A stretch of DNA of 64,000 nt from contig NZ_QKVL01000012.1 in NCBI RefSeq assembly GCF_003231275.1, positions 62,001 through 126,000 of the forward strand. The letters run 5' to 3'. The notes beneath the pieces are model-generated. The model was given only the letters and a program-made list of their open reading frames with translations, was not told the origin of the DNA and did no database searches. Below are positions 15,430 to 24,317 of the stretch, in pieces; position 1 is the stretch's first letter, and the number at the start of each line of letters is the position of its first letter. The stretch comes from Pseudomonas huaxiensis. GTDB taxonomy: Bacteria > Pseudomonadota > Gammaproteobacteria > Pseudomonadales > Pseudomonadaceae. The position numbers were made by a program, and so were the translations under genes.

Positions 15430-17715
15430 TCAGAAGCTGTAGCCGGCCTGAACGCCGACCGAGCGCGGATCGCCGGGCGTGGCCATTTGCGCGTTGGAGA
15501 GGAACGAGCCGTGGTACAGGTCGTATTTCTTGTCGAACAGGTTGCGTGCCCACAGCGCCACCGACCAATTGCCGCCCACCGGTTTCAGGCCGAGGCGGGC
15601 GTTGGCCAGCCAATACGCCTCGGTGGTGGTGCCGTTACTGCCGGCGATGCTGTCGTGGTACGAGTAATCGCTCTGGGCGCTGAGGATGAAGCCGGGAATT
15701 TCCCAGACGTACGCCACCTGCCCGCCGTAGCTGGTTTCAGGGAAGTTGTTCAGGCTGGAACCGGAAAAGTCGGTGAACACCGGGTAGGCAAAATTGACCG
15801 CGCGGGTGGCGGTGCTGTTGAGCCCTTCGTAGTCGATGTACTTGCCTTTCTTGGTGCCAAAGTACTGACCGATGGTCAGGCCCGCCAGCGGTTCCCATTG
15901 CAGCTCCAGCTCGTAGCCGTAGATCTTCGACTTGGGAATATTCACCAGACGGCCGACGTTGCCCACCTGCTGGCTGATCCACACCTGCGACTGGTATTGC
16001 TGGTCGCGGTAGTCGTAATAGAAGGCCGCCGCGTTCAGCCGCAGGGTGTTGCTCAGGTCGCTCTTGAAGCCCACTTCATAGGCCAGCAGTTTCTCCGGTT
16101 TGACCGGGGCGATCTGCTCGACATAGGTGGAGTTGTAAGCGGTGAAACCACCGGACTTGATGCCGCGGCTGACGGTGGAATAGACCAGGGTCGAGGGCGT
16201 CAGTTGATATTCCAGGCCGAGCTTCCACGAAGTGGAGTTGCTGTCCAGGTCGCTGTCGGCGGCGGGGAAGGTACTCGGGCCGTAGCTGTAGGCGCCGTTG
16301 TTGACCAGGATGCGCCGTGTACTGAAGTCGTTCAGTTCGCGGTTTTCCTTTTCCTGGCGCAGGCCGACGATCAGCTTGAGGTCGTCGGTCAGGCGGTAGT
16401 CGCCCTGGGCGAACACGCCGTAGGTGCGCGAGCGCTGGCCGTAGGAGGTAAAGGTGCCGTAGCCGAGGTTGGCGCTGAAGTCGGAGTAAAACTCTTCGTC
16501 CAGGCGGTCCTTGGCGAAGTACAGGCCGGTCTGCCAGTTGAAGCGCTCATTACCGTGGGAGGCCAGGCGCAGTTCCTGGGAGAACACCTCGACCTGGGAA
16601 TCGAAGAACTCGTCGGATTGCGGGATCTCCGACGCGTCCCAGTCGATGTACTCGCGGCGGCTGAACCTGTCCGACGCGGTGACGCTGGTGAGGGTCAGGT
16701 GGTCGTCAAGGTCGAAGGTGCCGGTCAGGGCAAAGCCGGTGTTGTCGTTGTCGCGGTGCGGCTTGTCTTTCACCGACAGCCCGGTCAACCCGGCGAAACC
16801 CGGGGTCAGGCCCCAGCCGGTTTTCTTGCCATTGTTTTCCGGGGCGATGGTCGCATAGCGCCCGCCGTAGGTGGCGTTGGGTTTAAGGCCTTGATACAGG
16901 TACGAACCGCGGCTGTCGGATTTGTCCTGGCCGCCGTGCACGCTGAGGTTGAAGTTGACGCTGTCACTGGCGTCCCAGTCCAGTTGCCCGCGCAGCGAGG
17001 TGGTGTCCTTGTCGCCGAGGCTCTGCCCGGTGACGCGGTTGTCCTGCCAGGCGCCGCCCTGTTCGGTGATGAACGACAGGCGCCCGCGCAGGGTGTCGCT
17101 GAACGGCCCGGAGATGAAGCCTTCGACGCTGCCGGCATCGTACGAGCCATAGTTGCCGGTCAGGCCGCCGTGCAGTTCGCGGGTCGGTTTGTTGGTGATG
17201 AAGTTGATCGCACCGGCGGTGCTGTTGCGGCCGTACAGGGTGCCCTGTGGACCGCGCAGCACTTCCACCCGCTCCAGATCGAAGAGCTGGCCTTGAGTCT
17301 GGATCGGGTAGGGCAGCGCCACCTGGTCGAGGTAAACACCGACGGTGGAGGTGTTGTTGCTGCCGTAGTCCTTGAGGCCGACGCCGCGGATGCGGAACAG
17401 CGGGTTGCCGCTGCCGTATTGCGGGGCGATGTCGAGGTTGGGCACGTAGTTCTGCAACTGGTTGACTGCGGTGACCCCCTTGTCCTGCAGGTCCTGGCCG
17501 CTGAGGGCGGTAAGGGCGATGCCGATGTCCTGAGCGGATTCTTCGTGGCGCTGGGCGGTGACGGTGACGCTCGGCAAGGCGGTGGTGGTTTCGGCATCAG
17601 TCTGCTGGCCGAAGACATCGCTGGCCAGCAGCGACAGCAGCGGCGCGCTGGCGAGCAGTAACGGGCGACGGCCGAGCGGGCGAAGTGGATGACGGTTGCG
17701 TAGCAGTGTGGGCAT
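15430..17715 (-). CDS. TonB-dependent outer-membrane receptor
   Basis: The 761-residue protein has a signal peptide, a TonB-box-like segment (SVTVTAQRHEES), and a plug domain with FDLERVEVLRGPQGTLYGRN and STAGAINFITNKPT. A large beta-barrel follows and ends in GVQAGYSF with the C-terminal Phe of barrel proteins. The plug type resembles receptors for sulfate esters, sulfonates and other organics more than classic siderophore receptors; that is an impression, not a proof. It is the first gene of the phoD transcript. A -24/-12 promoter (17809-17824) lies about 95 bp upstream, and a divergent SfnR-like activator gene starts 330 bp away. Confidence 0.88.
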   Translation of the reverse strand: MPTLLRNRHPLRPLGRRPLLLASAPLLSLLASDVFGQQTDAETTTALPSVTVTAQRHEESAQDIGIALTALSGQDLQDKGVTAVNQLQNYVPNLDIAPQYGSGNPLFRIRGVGLKDYGSNNTSTVGVYLDQVALPYPIQTQGQLFDLERVEVLRGPQGTLYGRNSTAGAINFITNKPTRELHGGLTGNYGSYDAGSVEGFISGPFSDTLRGRLSFITEQGGAWQDNRVTGQSLGDKDTTSLRGQLDWDASDSVNFNLSVHGGQDKSDSRGSYLYQGLKPNATYGGRYATIAPENNGKKTGWGLTPGFAGLTGLSVKDKPHRDNDNTGFALTGTFDLDDHLTLTSVTASDRFSRREYIDWDASEIPQSDEFFDSQVEVFSQELRLASHGNERFNWQTGLYFAKDRLDEEFYSDFSANLGYGTFTSYGQRSRTYGVFAQGDYRLTDDLKLIVGLRQEKENRELNDFSTRRILVNNGAYSYGPSTFPAADSDLDSNSTSWKLGLEYQLTPSTLVYSTVSRGIKSGGFTAYNSTYVEQIAPVKPEKLLAYEVGFKSDLSNTLRLNAAAFYYDYRDQQYQSQVWISQQVGNVGRLVNIPKSKIYGYELELQWEPLAGLTIGQYFGTKKGKYIDYEGLNSTATRAVNFAYPVFTDFSGSSLNNFPETSYGGQVAYVWEIPGFILSAQSDYSYHDSIAGSNGTTTEAYWLANARLGLKPVGGNWSVALWARNLFDKKYDLYHGSFLSNAQMATPGDPRSVGVQAGYSF

Positions 17716-17808
17716 GGCGGGTATCCCTTGAAAAATGCGAAGCGAACGCCGGCTTCAGGGCCGGATCGCGTAAGGGCCGCTCTGTGAAGAGTAAGCAGAC
17801 GAGCCAAT

Positions 17809-17824
17809 AGCAAGCGCTATGCCA
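17809..17824 (-). promoter_or_regulatory. Sigma-54 (-24/-12) promoter for the TonB receptor-phoD transcript
   Basis: Read on the minus strand the sequence is TGGCATA-GCGC-TTGCT, against the consensus TGGCACG-N4-TTGCW. The GG at -24 and GC at -12 have the required spacing. Transcription would start about 80 bases before the receptor ATG. A pair of weaker matches to the activator motif seen at the other two promoters of this regulon begins about 64 bp further upstream. Confidence 0.75.
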
Positions 17825-18044
17825 TCATCGTTTTGTCATGATTCTGAAAGAATTTTTGCCAAATGGCGGGGCGTGGAGCGGGGCGCGCGGTTGATTAGCA
17901 ACAGCGCCCGGCGCAGGTTGTTGCGGAATCAGCAGGTTGTTCAAGCGGTTATTTTCTAATGCTTTTTTAATCTTTCTGGCTATAAGCAAGCGCCAGTAGA
18001 GTACAGCCTTACCCACCAGACGCTGACACCGGGACGTATTTGCC

Positions 18045-19121
18045 ATGAGCGGTTCTCAGGGACATCTGAACCCCATCCTGACCTTGCCCCAGGGTGAGAA
18101 GGACCCGTTGTCGATTCGCGCCAAGGCGCTGGTCTTCGCCGATCCGCGCTCGCGCCAGTTGCTGGAATACCTGCAACGGGTCGGCCCGAGTGACGCGCCG
18201 GTGCTGATCAATGGCGAGACGGGTACCGGCAAGGAATTGGTGGCGCGGTATATCCATGCCGCCAGTGGCCGCAAGGGCGCGTTCATTGCGGTCAACTGCG
18301 GCGCTGTCAGCGAAAACCTGGCCGAGAGCGAGTTCTTCGGGCACGAGGCGGGCTCCTTCTCCGGGGCCACCGGCCGACGTGCCGGCTGGTTCGAAGAGGC
18401 TGACGGCGGCACCCTGTTCCTTGATGAAATCGGCGACCTGCCGCTGCCGTTGCAGGTGAAACTGCTGCGGGTGCTGCAGGAGCAGGAAGTGGTGCGGGTC
18501 GGCTCGCGCAAGCCGGTGAAGATCGACATCCGCCTGGTGACCGCCACCAACGTCAACCTGGAACAGGCGGTGGAGGCGGGCAACTTCCGTCTCGACCTGT
18601 TCTACCGCATCAATGTCGCCCAGGTCGCGGTGCTGGCGCTGCGTGAGCGGCCGCTGGACATCCTGCCGCTGGTGGAGCACTTCCGGAAGCTGTACAGCGC
18701 GCGGTTGAAGATCAATGAACCGATGCTGTCGGAATCGGCGGCCCAGGCGCTGCTGGATTATCCATGGCCGGGGAATATTCGCGAGCTGGAGAATGTCGTG
18801 CACCTGGCCTTGCTGGTGGCGGGTGACAAGCCGATCCGGCCCGAGCACCTGAAATTCTCGGCGGGGCTCAGCGCCCTGCAGGCAGGGCCTTCAGGCGCGC
18901 CGAAGCTGCCGCAGGAAGTGATTCGCGAACAACTGCTGCGCCTGTTCGAAACCCCGGGAGACTCGTTGTTGCACGATATCGAGGACCTGATCGTGCGCGA
19001 GGCGTTTGCCCATTGCAGCTTCAACCAATTGCGCACGGCGGAATTGCTCGGGATTACCCGCAATGCCATGCGGACCTTGTTGGTGAATCATGGGATGTTG
19101 AAGGGGCGATCCTCGAGCTGA
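18045..19121 (+). CDS. sfnR: Sigma-54-dependent activator lacking a sensory domain (SfnR-like)
   Basis: This 358-residue bacterial enhancer-binding protein starts almost directly with the AAA+ domain. Walker A is GETGTGKE (57-64), Walker B is LFLDEIG (124-130), and a Fis-type helix-turn-helix lies at about 325-350. There is no receiver, GAF or PAS domain, as in SfnR, the activator of dimethyl sulfone and other sulfur-starvation genes; its activity is normally set by expression level. The sigma-54 contact loop reads GSFSGA (103-108) instead of GAFTGA, a conservative but unusual change. Divergent from the TonB receptor gene and next to flavin monooxygenase genes, it is the obvious candidate regulator of the five -24/-12 promoters found here. 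Confidence 0.85.
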   Translation: MSGSQGHLNPILTLPQGEKDPLSIRAKALVFADPRSRQLLEYLQRVGPSDAPVLINGETGTGKELVARYIHAASGRKGAFIAVNCGAVSENLAESEFFGHEAGSFSGATGRRAGWFEEADGGTLFLDEIGDLPLPLQVKLLRVLQEQEVVRVGSRKPVKIDIRLVTATNVNLEQAVEAGNFRLDLFYRINVAQVAVLALRERPLDILPLVEHFRKLYSARLKINEPMLSESAAQALLDYPWPGNIRELENVVHLALLVAGDKPIRPEHLKFSAGLSALQAGPSGAPKLPQEVIREQLLRLFETPGDSLLHDIEDLIVREAFAHCSFNQLRTAELLGITRNAMRTLLVNHGMLKGRSSS

Positions 19122-19129
19122 GGGTGCTT

Positions 19130-19151
19130 TTGAGGGCGATGACGCCCTCAA
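19130..19151. terminator. Hairpin between convergent genes, weak terminator candidate
   Basis: TTGAGGGCG-ATGA-CGCCCTCAA forms a perfect 9-bp stem with a tetraloop between the stops of the activator gene and the SsuD-like gene. Neither strand has a following T-run, so intrinsic termination is uncertain. Confidence 0.4.
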
Positions 19152-19164
19152 GGCTGTCGAAGAA

Positions 19165-20298
19165 TCACCCCTTGCGCCGCGCCCGTCCCGCCCCCAGCCG
19201 CCGCAACTGTGGCAACAGCTCCGCCCCGAGGTGGATCGCCTCTTCCAGATGGGGAAACCCGGACAGGATGAAGCAGTCGACGCCCAACTGATGGTATTCC
19301 TCGATCCGCTCCGCCACCTGCTGGTAGCTGCCCACCAGCGCGGTGCCGGCGCCGCCGCGCACCAGGCCGACCCCGGCCCAGAGGTTGGCCGACACTTCCA
19401 GTTCCCGGGCCCGTCTTCCACGGCCTTTGACCAGTTCGGTCTGGCGTGACTGACCCACCGATTCATACGCCGCCATCTGCACCTGGGCGCGGTCGATGGC
19501 TTCCTTGGGAATCTCGTCCAGCAAGCGCTCGACATGGCTCCACGCCGCATCATCGGTGGCGGCGGCGAACACGTGCACACGCAAGCCGAAACGCAGCGTG
19601 CGGCCACGGGCGGCGGCCAGTTCGCGCATGTGGCGGATACGCTCGGCGATCATCGCAGGCGGTTCGCACCACATCAGGTAGGTCTGGGCATGGGCGGCAC
19701 CGACCTGTTCGGCGGCACTGGAGGCACCACCGAAATAGATCGCCGGCGCCTGCGCCCGTGGGTCGATCGGGCTGTCGCCAGCGCAGCGGTAGTAACGTCC
19801 GTGGTGCGGTTGGCGGCGCCCGGCCCAGACCGCCTGGAAGGCGTCGAGAAATTCGGCGGTGCGGGCGTAGCGTTCGTCGTGTTCGAGAAAGTCGCCGAGG
19901 GAGCGTTGTTCGAAACGGCTGGAACCGCTGACCACATGCAGGTCGAGGCGGTTGTCGCTGAGCAGTTGCAAGGTTGCCGCGCGGTGGGCGCTCCAGGCCG
20001 GCAGTTCCAGACCCGGACGCAAGGTCAGCAGAAAACGCAGGCGGCGCACTTCCTGGGCCAGCACTGCGGTGATCAACCACGGGTCTTCGAAGCCGCTGGC
20101 AGTCGGCACCATGATGCCGTCGAAGCCGGACAGCTCGGCGGCGCGGACGATCTGCCGCAAGTAATCCAGGGTCGGTGTGCGCTCACCCTGCTGGAACAGG
20201 CCGACCTTGGGCAGGCCGCTGCTGGTCAGGTGACGACCGTCACCGTTGGTGGGCAGGAACCAGTCGAGTTCGATGGGCGGGCGGCGTTCACTGGCCAT
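19165..20298 (-). CDS. SsuD-like FMNH2-dependent alkanesulfonate monooxygenase
   Basis: The 377-residue luciferase-like monooxygenase is of the SsuD type. The N-terminus is IELDWFLPTNGDGRH and is followed by segments typical of SsuD, including GFDGIMVPTASGFEDPW and LDLHVVSGSSRFEQ. SsuD cleaves C1-C14 sulfonates to aldehyde plus sulfite using reduced flavin. The start at 20298 gives the family N-terminus; the open frame extends further without similarity. It overlaps the preceding gene by 11 bp and is last in a seven-gene operon. No flavin reductase gene (SsuE type) is present in the operon, so FMNH2 must come from elsewhere. Confidence 0.85.
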   Translation of the reverse strand: MASERRPPIELDWFLPTNGDGRHLTSSGLPKVGLFQQGERTPTLDYLRQIVRAAELSGFDGIMVPTASGFEDPWLITAVLAQEVRRLRFLLTLRPGLELPAWSAHRAATLQLLSDNRLDLHVVSGSSRFEQRSLGDFLEHDERYARTAEFLDAFQAVWAGRRQPHHGRYYRCAGDSPIDPRAQAPAIYFGGASSAAEQVGAAHAQTYLMWCEPPAMIAERIRHMRELAAARGRTLRFGLRVHVFAAATDDAAWSHVERLLDEIPKEAIDRAQVQMAAYESVGQSRQTELVKGRGRRARELEVSANLWAGVGLVRGGAGTALVGSYQQVAERIEEYHQLGVDCFILSGFPHLEEAIHLGAELLPQLRRLGAGRARRKG

Positions 20299-21301
20299 GG
20301 TGCAGGCGCTCCTTGCGCAGGCCCTGCTCGTGCAGCAGGGGCAGGATCCGCTCGCCGAAACGCAGCACTTCGCTGACCGCCGGCTGACCCTGGATAACGA
20401 TGTGTTCAATGCCCAGGCCGTGCAACTCCTGTAGCCGCGTGGCGATCTGCTGCGGCGTGCCCACCAGGTACAGCGGCTGGCCGGGCTGCAGTTGCAGCAG
20501 GTTGGGGTGGATTTCGAAGCGGCGCAGCGGGTGGCGATCGCGGGACAGCCTCGGCAACGCGGCGCTGGCCGGCAGCGCCTGGACATCCACCGCCAGGTGC
20601 CGGGCGGCGGCGTCCCAGGCCAGGGCTTCGCTGTCGCCCTGGATCAGGCCGAAAGTGCAGGCAAAATTCAGCGCCGGTTGCGCGCTGCGCAGGCGCTGGA
20701 CTTCCTGTTCCAGCCAGGCCGGTGCCGACGGGCGCAGCAGGCAGGTGCCGGCATGGGCGGCGATCAGCGCGGTGTTCTGGCTGTCGTCCAGCAGCAGCGG
20801 CGGGGCAGGCAGTTGGCGGCGGGCAAAGCCGGCATTCTCCAGCTGGAAGTAACGCCCGCTGTAGTTGAAACCGGCTTCGTCGCCGCTGAGCAGGCGCTGG
20901 AGAATTTCCAGGTATTCACCGATCCGTTCGCTGCGCTGGTCGCGGTTGAGCCATTCGCCGAAGGCGTGGCGCAGGCTGTCGCGCTCGCTGTCCGGCAAGT
21001 GCAGGCGCACGCGGTTGGCGCTGATCGATTGCAGGCTCTGCAGCGTGGCGGCCAACGCGGCCGGCAGCACCACCTCTGGCGGCACGCTGACGGTCAGGTG
21101 CAACTGGCGGGTGTGTGCGCACAGCGCCGCCGCAACGCCGAGGCTGTCGGCGCAGGGTGCGCCGCCGGGAATCCACAGGCCATCGATGCCGGCATATTCC
21201 ACCGCCTGGGCCAACTGGATCCACTGCCCCGGCCGCGCGCCCCAGTCGCTGGCACCATCCGGCCCGCAAAGCGGCAGTTGCCAACTGAACTCAAGGGCCA
21301 T
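20288..21301 (-). CDS. LLM-class flavin-dependent monooxygenase (divergent)
   Basis: The 337-residue protein has the SsuD/luciferase TIM-barrel pattern (GARPGQWIQLAQAVEYAGIDGLWIPGG near the start, HLTVSVPPEVVLPAALAA in the middle). It is more diverged than the next gene product and somewhat shorter. The ATG at 21301, with GCGGAG upstream, was preferred over a TTG ten codons earlier. It may be an independent enzyme for another sulfur compound, or a partner subunit of the overlapping SsuD-like protein, as luciferases use two related subunits. The catalytic status cannot be judged from sequence alone. Confidence 0.7.
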   Translation of the reverse strand: MALEFSWQLPLCGPDGASDWGARPGQWIQLAQAVEYAGIDGLWIPGGAPCADSLGVAAALCAHTRQLHLTVSVPPEVVLPAALAATLQSLQSISANRVRLHLPDSERDSLRHAFGEWLNRDQRSERIGEYLEILQRLLSGDEAGFNYSGRYFQLENAGFARRQLPAPPLLLDDSQNTALIAAHAGTCLLRPSAPAWLEQEVQRLRSAQPALNFACTFGLIQGDSEALAWDAAARHLAVDVQALPASAALPRLSRDRHPLRRFEIHPNLLQLQPGQPLYLVGTPQQIATRLQELHGLGIEHIVIQGQPAVSEVLRFGERILPLLHEQGLRKERLHHGQ

Positions 21302-21340
21302 GCACGGGCTCCGCAAGGGTGAAGGAAACAAGGTTGGTCA

Positions 21341-22369
21341 TCATCCCACCGCCGTCTGGGTCTGGGTAGCGCGGGGTTGCCAGCCCAGTGCCGGAGCGAT
21401 ATCCCGGGCGATGATCTCCAGGCGCTTGAGCACCTGAGCCTGGGTCGAGCTTTCCGCCTGCACCACCACGATCAGGTAATCGGCGTAGGGCAGCAGCGAC
21501 GGGTCCTGGCGCAGGCTGTCGATTACCTCGTCGGGATGGCCGTGATGCACGTTCATCAGACGCAGGTGTTCCTCCAGATCGATGGCCTCGTCGATCAGGC
21601 CCTCACGCTGCAAACGCGGGATATGCCGCTCGATGTCCGGCGCCAGTTCGGCCTGGGCGGTGGCCCGGTCGTTGGCCGGGAAGACGGCGCGCACCACGCC
21701 GATTCGCGGGGCGCGGTCGGCATGCGCCCAGGCCTGCAGATAGGCGTCGGCCAACGGTTTTTGCACGGTCAGCGGATCATGGGTCGCGGTGCCCAGCAGC
21801 AGGCCGTTGCCTTGTTGCGCGGTGTAGGCCGCGCCTTCGACGCTGCCGTGGGAATGCCACAGGCGCTGGCTCAGGCCAGCGGCGGGCGGTTGCAGGGTTT
21901 GCGCGCTGTCGGGGCTGGCGGGCTGGCCGTCAAGCAGGTGTTGCAGGCGCTGTTGATCGGCGCTGAAACGCTGTTGGCGCTGCGCCGGGTCGCGGTCGAA
22001 GGCGCTGAAGCTGTCCAGGTTGGCACCGCCGCTGCCAAGCCCCAGTTGCACCCGACCGCTACTCAGTTGGTCGAGCACACTGGCGTCTTCGGCCAGGCGC
22101 ACCGGGTCTTCGAAGGGCAGCACAATGACCCCGGTACCCAGTTCGATATGACGGGTCCGCTCGGCCACGGCGGCGAGGAACAGCAGCGGTGACGGCAAGC
22201 GGCCAAAACCGTTGCTCAAATGGTGCTGGGCAATCCAGCCGCCGTCGAAACCGAGGGCTTCGGCGACTTCGAACTGCTCCAGCAAGTCGTCGTAGACCTG
22301 TTTCGGCTCTTCGCCGAAAGCGTGGGTGAGAAAGCCCAGCTTGAATGGACGTGGTGTGGCAGCAGTCAT
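21341..22369 (-). CDS. LLM-class flavin-dependent monooxygenase (luciferase-like)
   Basis: This 342-residue enzyme is a paralogue of the next upstream gene product. Both share GFDGGWIAQHH or GFDSGWVAQHH, a GRLPSPLLFLAAVA-type segment, and LGTGVIVLPFEDP or LGTGIIVLPQELP. They belong to the bacterial luciferase-like group that oxidises small organosulfur or related substrates with reduced FMN. The ATG overlaps the upstream stop as ATGA (22366-22369), so translation is coupled. The paralogue pair may be alpha and beta subunits, as in luciferase, or enzymes of different specificity. Confidence 0.8.
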   Translation of the reverse strand: MTAATPRPFKLGFLTHAFGEEPKQVYDDLLEQFEVAEALGFDGGWIAQHHLSNGFGRLPSPLLFLAAVAERTRHIELGTGVIVLPFEDPVRLAEDASVLDQLSSGRVQLGLGSGGANLDSFSAFDRDPAQRQQRFSADQQRLQHLLDGQPASPDSAQTLQPPAAGLSQRLWHSHGSVEGAAYTAQQGNGLLLGTATHDPLTVQKPLADAYLQAWAHADRAPRIGVVRAVFPANDRATAQAELAPDIERHIPRLQREGLIDEAIDLEEHLRLMNVHHGHPDEVIDSLRQDPSLLPYADYLIVVVQAESSTQAQVLKRLEIIARDIAPALGWQPRATQTQTAVG

Positions 22370-23382
22370 GACAGGGCGGGTTCCTTGGCGGTGGTGGTGA
22401 CAGCGCGACGCCAGCCCAAGGCCGGGGCGACCTGCTCGCTGATGATTTCCAGGGCACGGATGGCGTCACGCAGCGGCGTGCTCGCGCTTTGCACCTGGAC
22501 GATCAGGTGGTCATGCACGCCCAGTTGCGGGCCGCTGCGCAGACCATCAATGATCGACTGCGCCGGACCATGCAGCACGCCGAGGCGCGTGAGGGTGTCG
22601 CCGAAGTCAGCATCCAGCGGCCCATGGTAGACGCCGATGCTGTGCTGGCGCTGGAGGTAGGTCTGGATATCGCGACGCAGGGCGCTGTCGTCGCCGCCGA
22701 TACCGGCGGTAGGGAACACCCCCTGGACCCGGGCAACCCGCGGCGGCGTGCCGTTGTCGCCGGTCCAGGCGGCGCGGTAGCGCTGTACCGCCTCGATACC
22801 GGCTTCGGCCGGCAGGTGCGGATTGGGCGCCATGATCAGGCCGTTGCCACGGGCCGCCACCAGTTCCACCCGCGAGGTCGCTTCCCAGAGCCGGCCGCCC
22901 AGACCGGGGGACAGCGGTTGCAGGCGCAGCCCTTCGCTGTTCAACGGCGCGTTGCCGAGGGCCGCCTGCAGCACGTGCAGGTGGTTTTCGTAGTCGCGGT
23001 GGCGCTGTTCGTGGGGCAGGCCGAAGGCACGGAAGCTGTCCGGGTCGAAACCCGCGCCCAGGCCCAGTTCCAGCCGGCCGTTGCTGAGCAGGTCAAGCAC
23101 TCCGGCGTCTTCCGCCAGGCGCAGCGGCAGCTCTTGCGGCAGCACGATGATCCCGGTGCCGAGGGCGATGCGCCGGGTGCGCTGGGCTACCGCTGCAAGC
23201 AGCACCAGCGGCGAGGGCAGGCGGCCCTGTTCGCTGGCGAAATGGTGTTGGGCCACCCAGCCGCTGTCGAAGCCCAGCTCTTCGGCGACCTGGAACAGCT
23301 CGATCGTCTCGCGGTAGACCTTGGCGTCGAAATGCGGGTGATAGACCCGATTGAGAAAGCCCAGGGAGAATCCGCCGCTCAT
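22366..23382 (-). CDS. LLM-class flavin-dependent monooxygenase (luciferase-like)
   Basis: The 338-residue protein starts GFSLGFLNRVYHP and has the same luciferase-type core as the following gene product. The FMN-dependent chemistry is inferred from family; the substrate is unknown. The start at 23382 overlaps the SurE-like stop by ATGA and is the only start giving a typical N-terminus, although the reading frame remains open for another kilobase antisense-like region. It is one of five monooxygenases in this operon, which points to a broad desulfurisation capacity. Confidence 0.8.
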   Translation of the reverse strand: MSGGFSLGFLNRVYHPHFDAKVYRETIELFQVAEELGFDSGWVAQHHFASEQGRLPSPLVLLAAVAQRTRRIALGTGIIVLPQELPLRLAEDAGVLDLLSNGRLELGLGAGFDPDSFRAFGLPHEQRHRDYENHLHVLQAALGNAPLNSEGLRLQPLSPGLGGRLWEATSRVELVAARGNGLIMAPNPHLPAEAGIEAVQRYRAAWTGDNGTPPRVARVQGVFPTAGIGGDDSALRRDIQTYLQRQHSIGVYHGPLDADFGDTLTRLGVLHGPAQSIIDGLRSGPQLGVHDHLIVQVQSASTPLRDAIRALEIISEQVAPALGWRRAVTTTAKEPALS

Positions 23383-24317
23383 GGTTGCTGCTCCTGCGGG
23401 ATCAGCGGCAAACCGGCGAGGGCCTTGGCGGCACCGGCCTGGTCGCTGGATTGCAGTTGGCCGTTGAACGGGCTGATGGTCAGGTAACCCTTGGCCAGCC
23501 ACACGGCTTCGTCGTCCTGTTGGGCGGGGGTGGCCGCTGCGCTGTACTCGAAGCTGATGCCGGGCTTGCCGGCGAGTTTCGGGAACAACGTGCCGAGGTC
23601 GTCGGTGTAGCGCGTGTCGAAGCCCACGTAACTGCCGATTTGGGTCAGGCGTACACCCTTGAGGCTGGTGTCGGCGGGGAAGTTGATATTCAGGCCGAGG
23701 CCGGCCGGCAACAGTTTGCCGTCGGGCTGGCGATGGCGGTCGAGGGCATCCACCAGCTTCACCACCTGGGTGGCGACCCGTTGCGGGTCTTTGTCCTTGA
23801 GGTCGGTGCTCACCGCCAGTGCCGGGTAGCCGGCGCGCACCGCGAAGCTGGCGGCGTTGAAGGTGCCGGAGGCGGTATTGATCGCGCCGACGTTGTTGCC
23901 GGGGTTCGGCCCGACGATCACCAGGTCCGGTTCCGGCAGCACCTTTTTCAGGCCCATCAGCAGCGCCATGACCGGCGTGCCGCTGATCTCGATCTGTACC
24001 TCCTGCCCGGCACAGGCGGCGCTGCTGCACAGGCCGGTTTCGTGGGTACTGATGTAGTAGCTGTCGGGGTAGGCCGGGTCGTCGTCGCGACCGACAGTCA
24101 CTTCCCGGCCATAGATGAAGGCGCCGCCACGGGCGCTCTGTTCGCTTTGCGGCGCGGCGATCTTCACCTGGTGGCCGGCGCTTTTCAGCGCGCTGTAGAG
24201 GGCGCGGATATTCGGATGGCGATAGCCGTCGTCGTTGCTCAGCAGGATATTCAAGGCAAAGGCCGGGCTCGCGGCCAGGCCGCACAGCGCCAGGACCACA
24301 CAGGGCAGTGTTTTCAT
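23379..24317 (-). CDS. SurE-like 5'/3'-nucleotidase with signal peptide
   Basis: The 312-residue protein has an export signal (MKTLPCVVLALCGLAASPAFA) directly before the SurE core. The metal motif LLSNDDGY puts N28, D29 and D30 right after the predicted cleavage point. VGPNPGNNVGAI and the C-terminal SurE region are also present. Normal SurE is cytosolic and dephosphorylates nucleotides; an exported form embedded by ATGA overlaps in a flavin monooxygenase operon is unusual. It may hydrolyse a phosphorylated or sulfated substrate in the periplasm before uptake, or release flavin from FMN. Both roles are speculation. Confidence 0.85.
   Translation of the reverse strand: MKTLPCVVLALCGLAASPAFALNILLSNDDGYRHPNIRALYSALKSAGHQVKIAAPQSEQSARGGAFIYGREVTVGRDDDPAYPDSYYISTHETGLCSSAACAGQEVQIEISGTPVMALLMGLKKVLPEPDLVIVGPNPGNNVGAINTASGTFNAASFAVRAGYPALAVSTDLKDKDPQRVATQVVKLVDALDRHRQPDGKLLPAGLGLNINFPADTSLKGVRLTQIGSYVGFDTRYTDDLGTLFPKLAGKPGISFEYSAAATPAQQDDEAVWLAKGYLTISPFNGQLQSSDQAGAAKALAGLPLIPQEQQP

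Noticed and set aside
13774..17661. A 1295-codon open frame on the plus strand
   Set aside because: It is antisense to phoD and the TonB receptor, which have clear family motifs. High GC leaves the opposite strand open. Its translation is low-complexity and unlike any protein.
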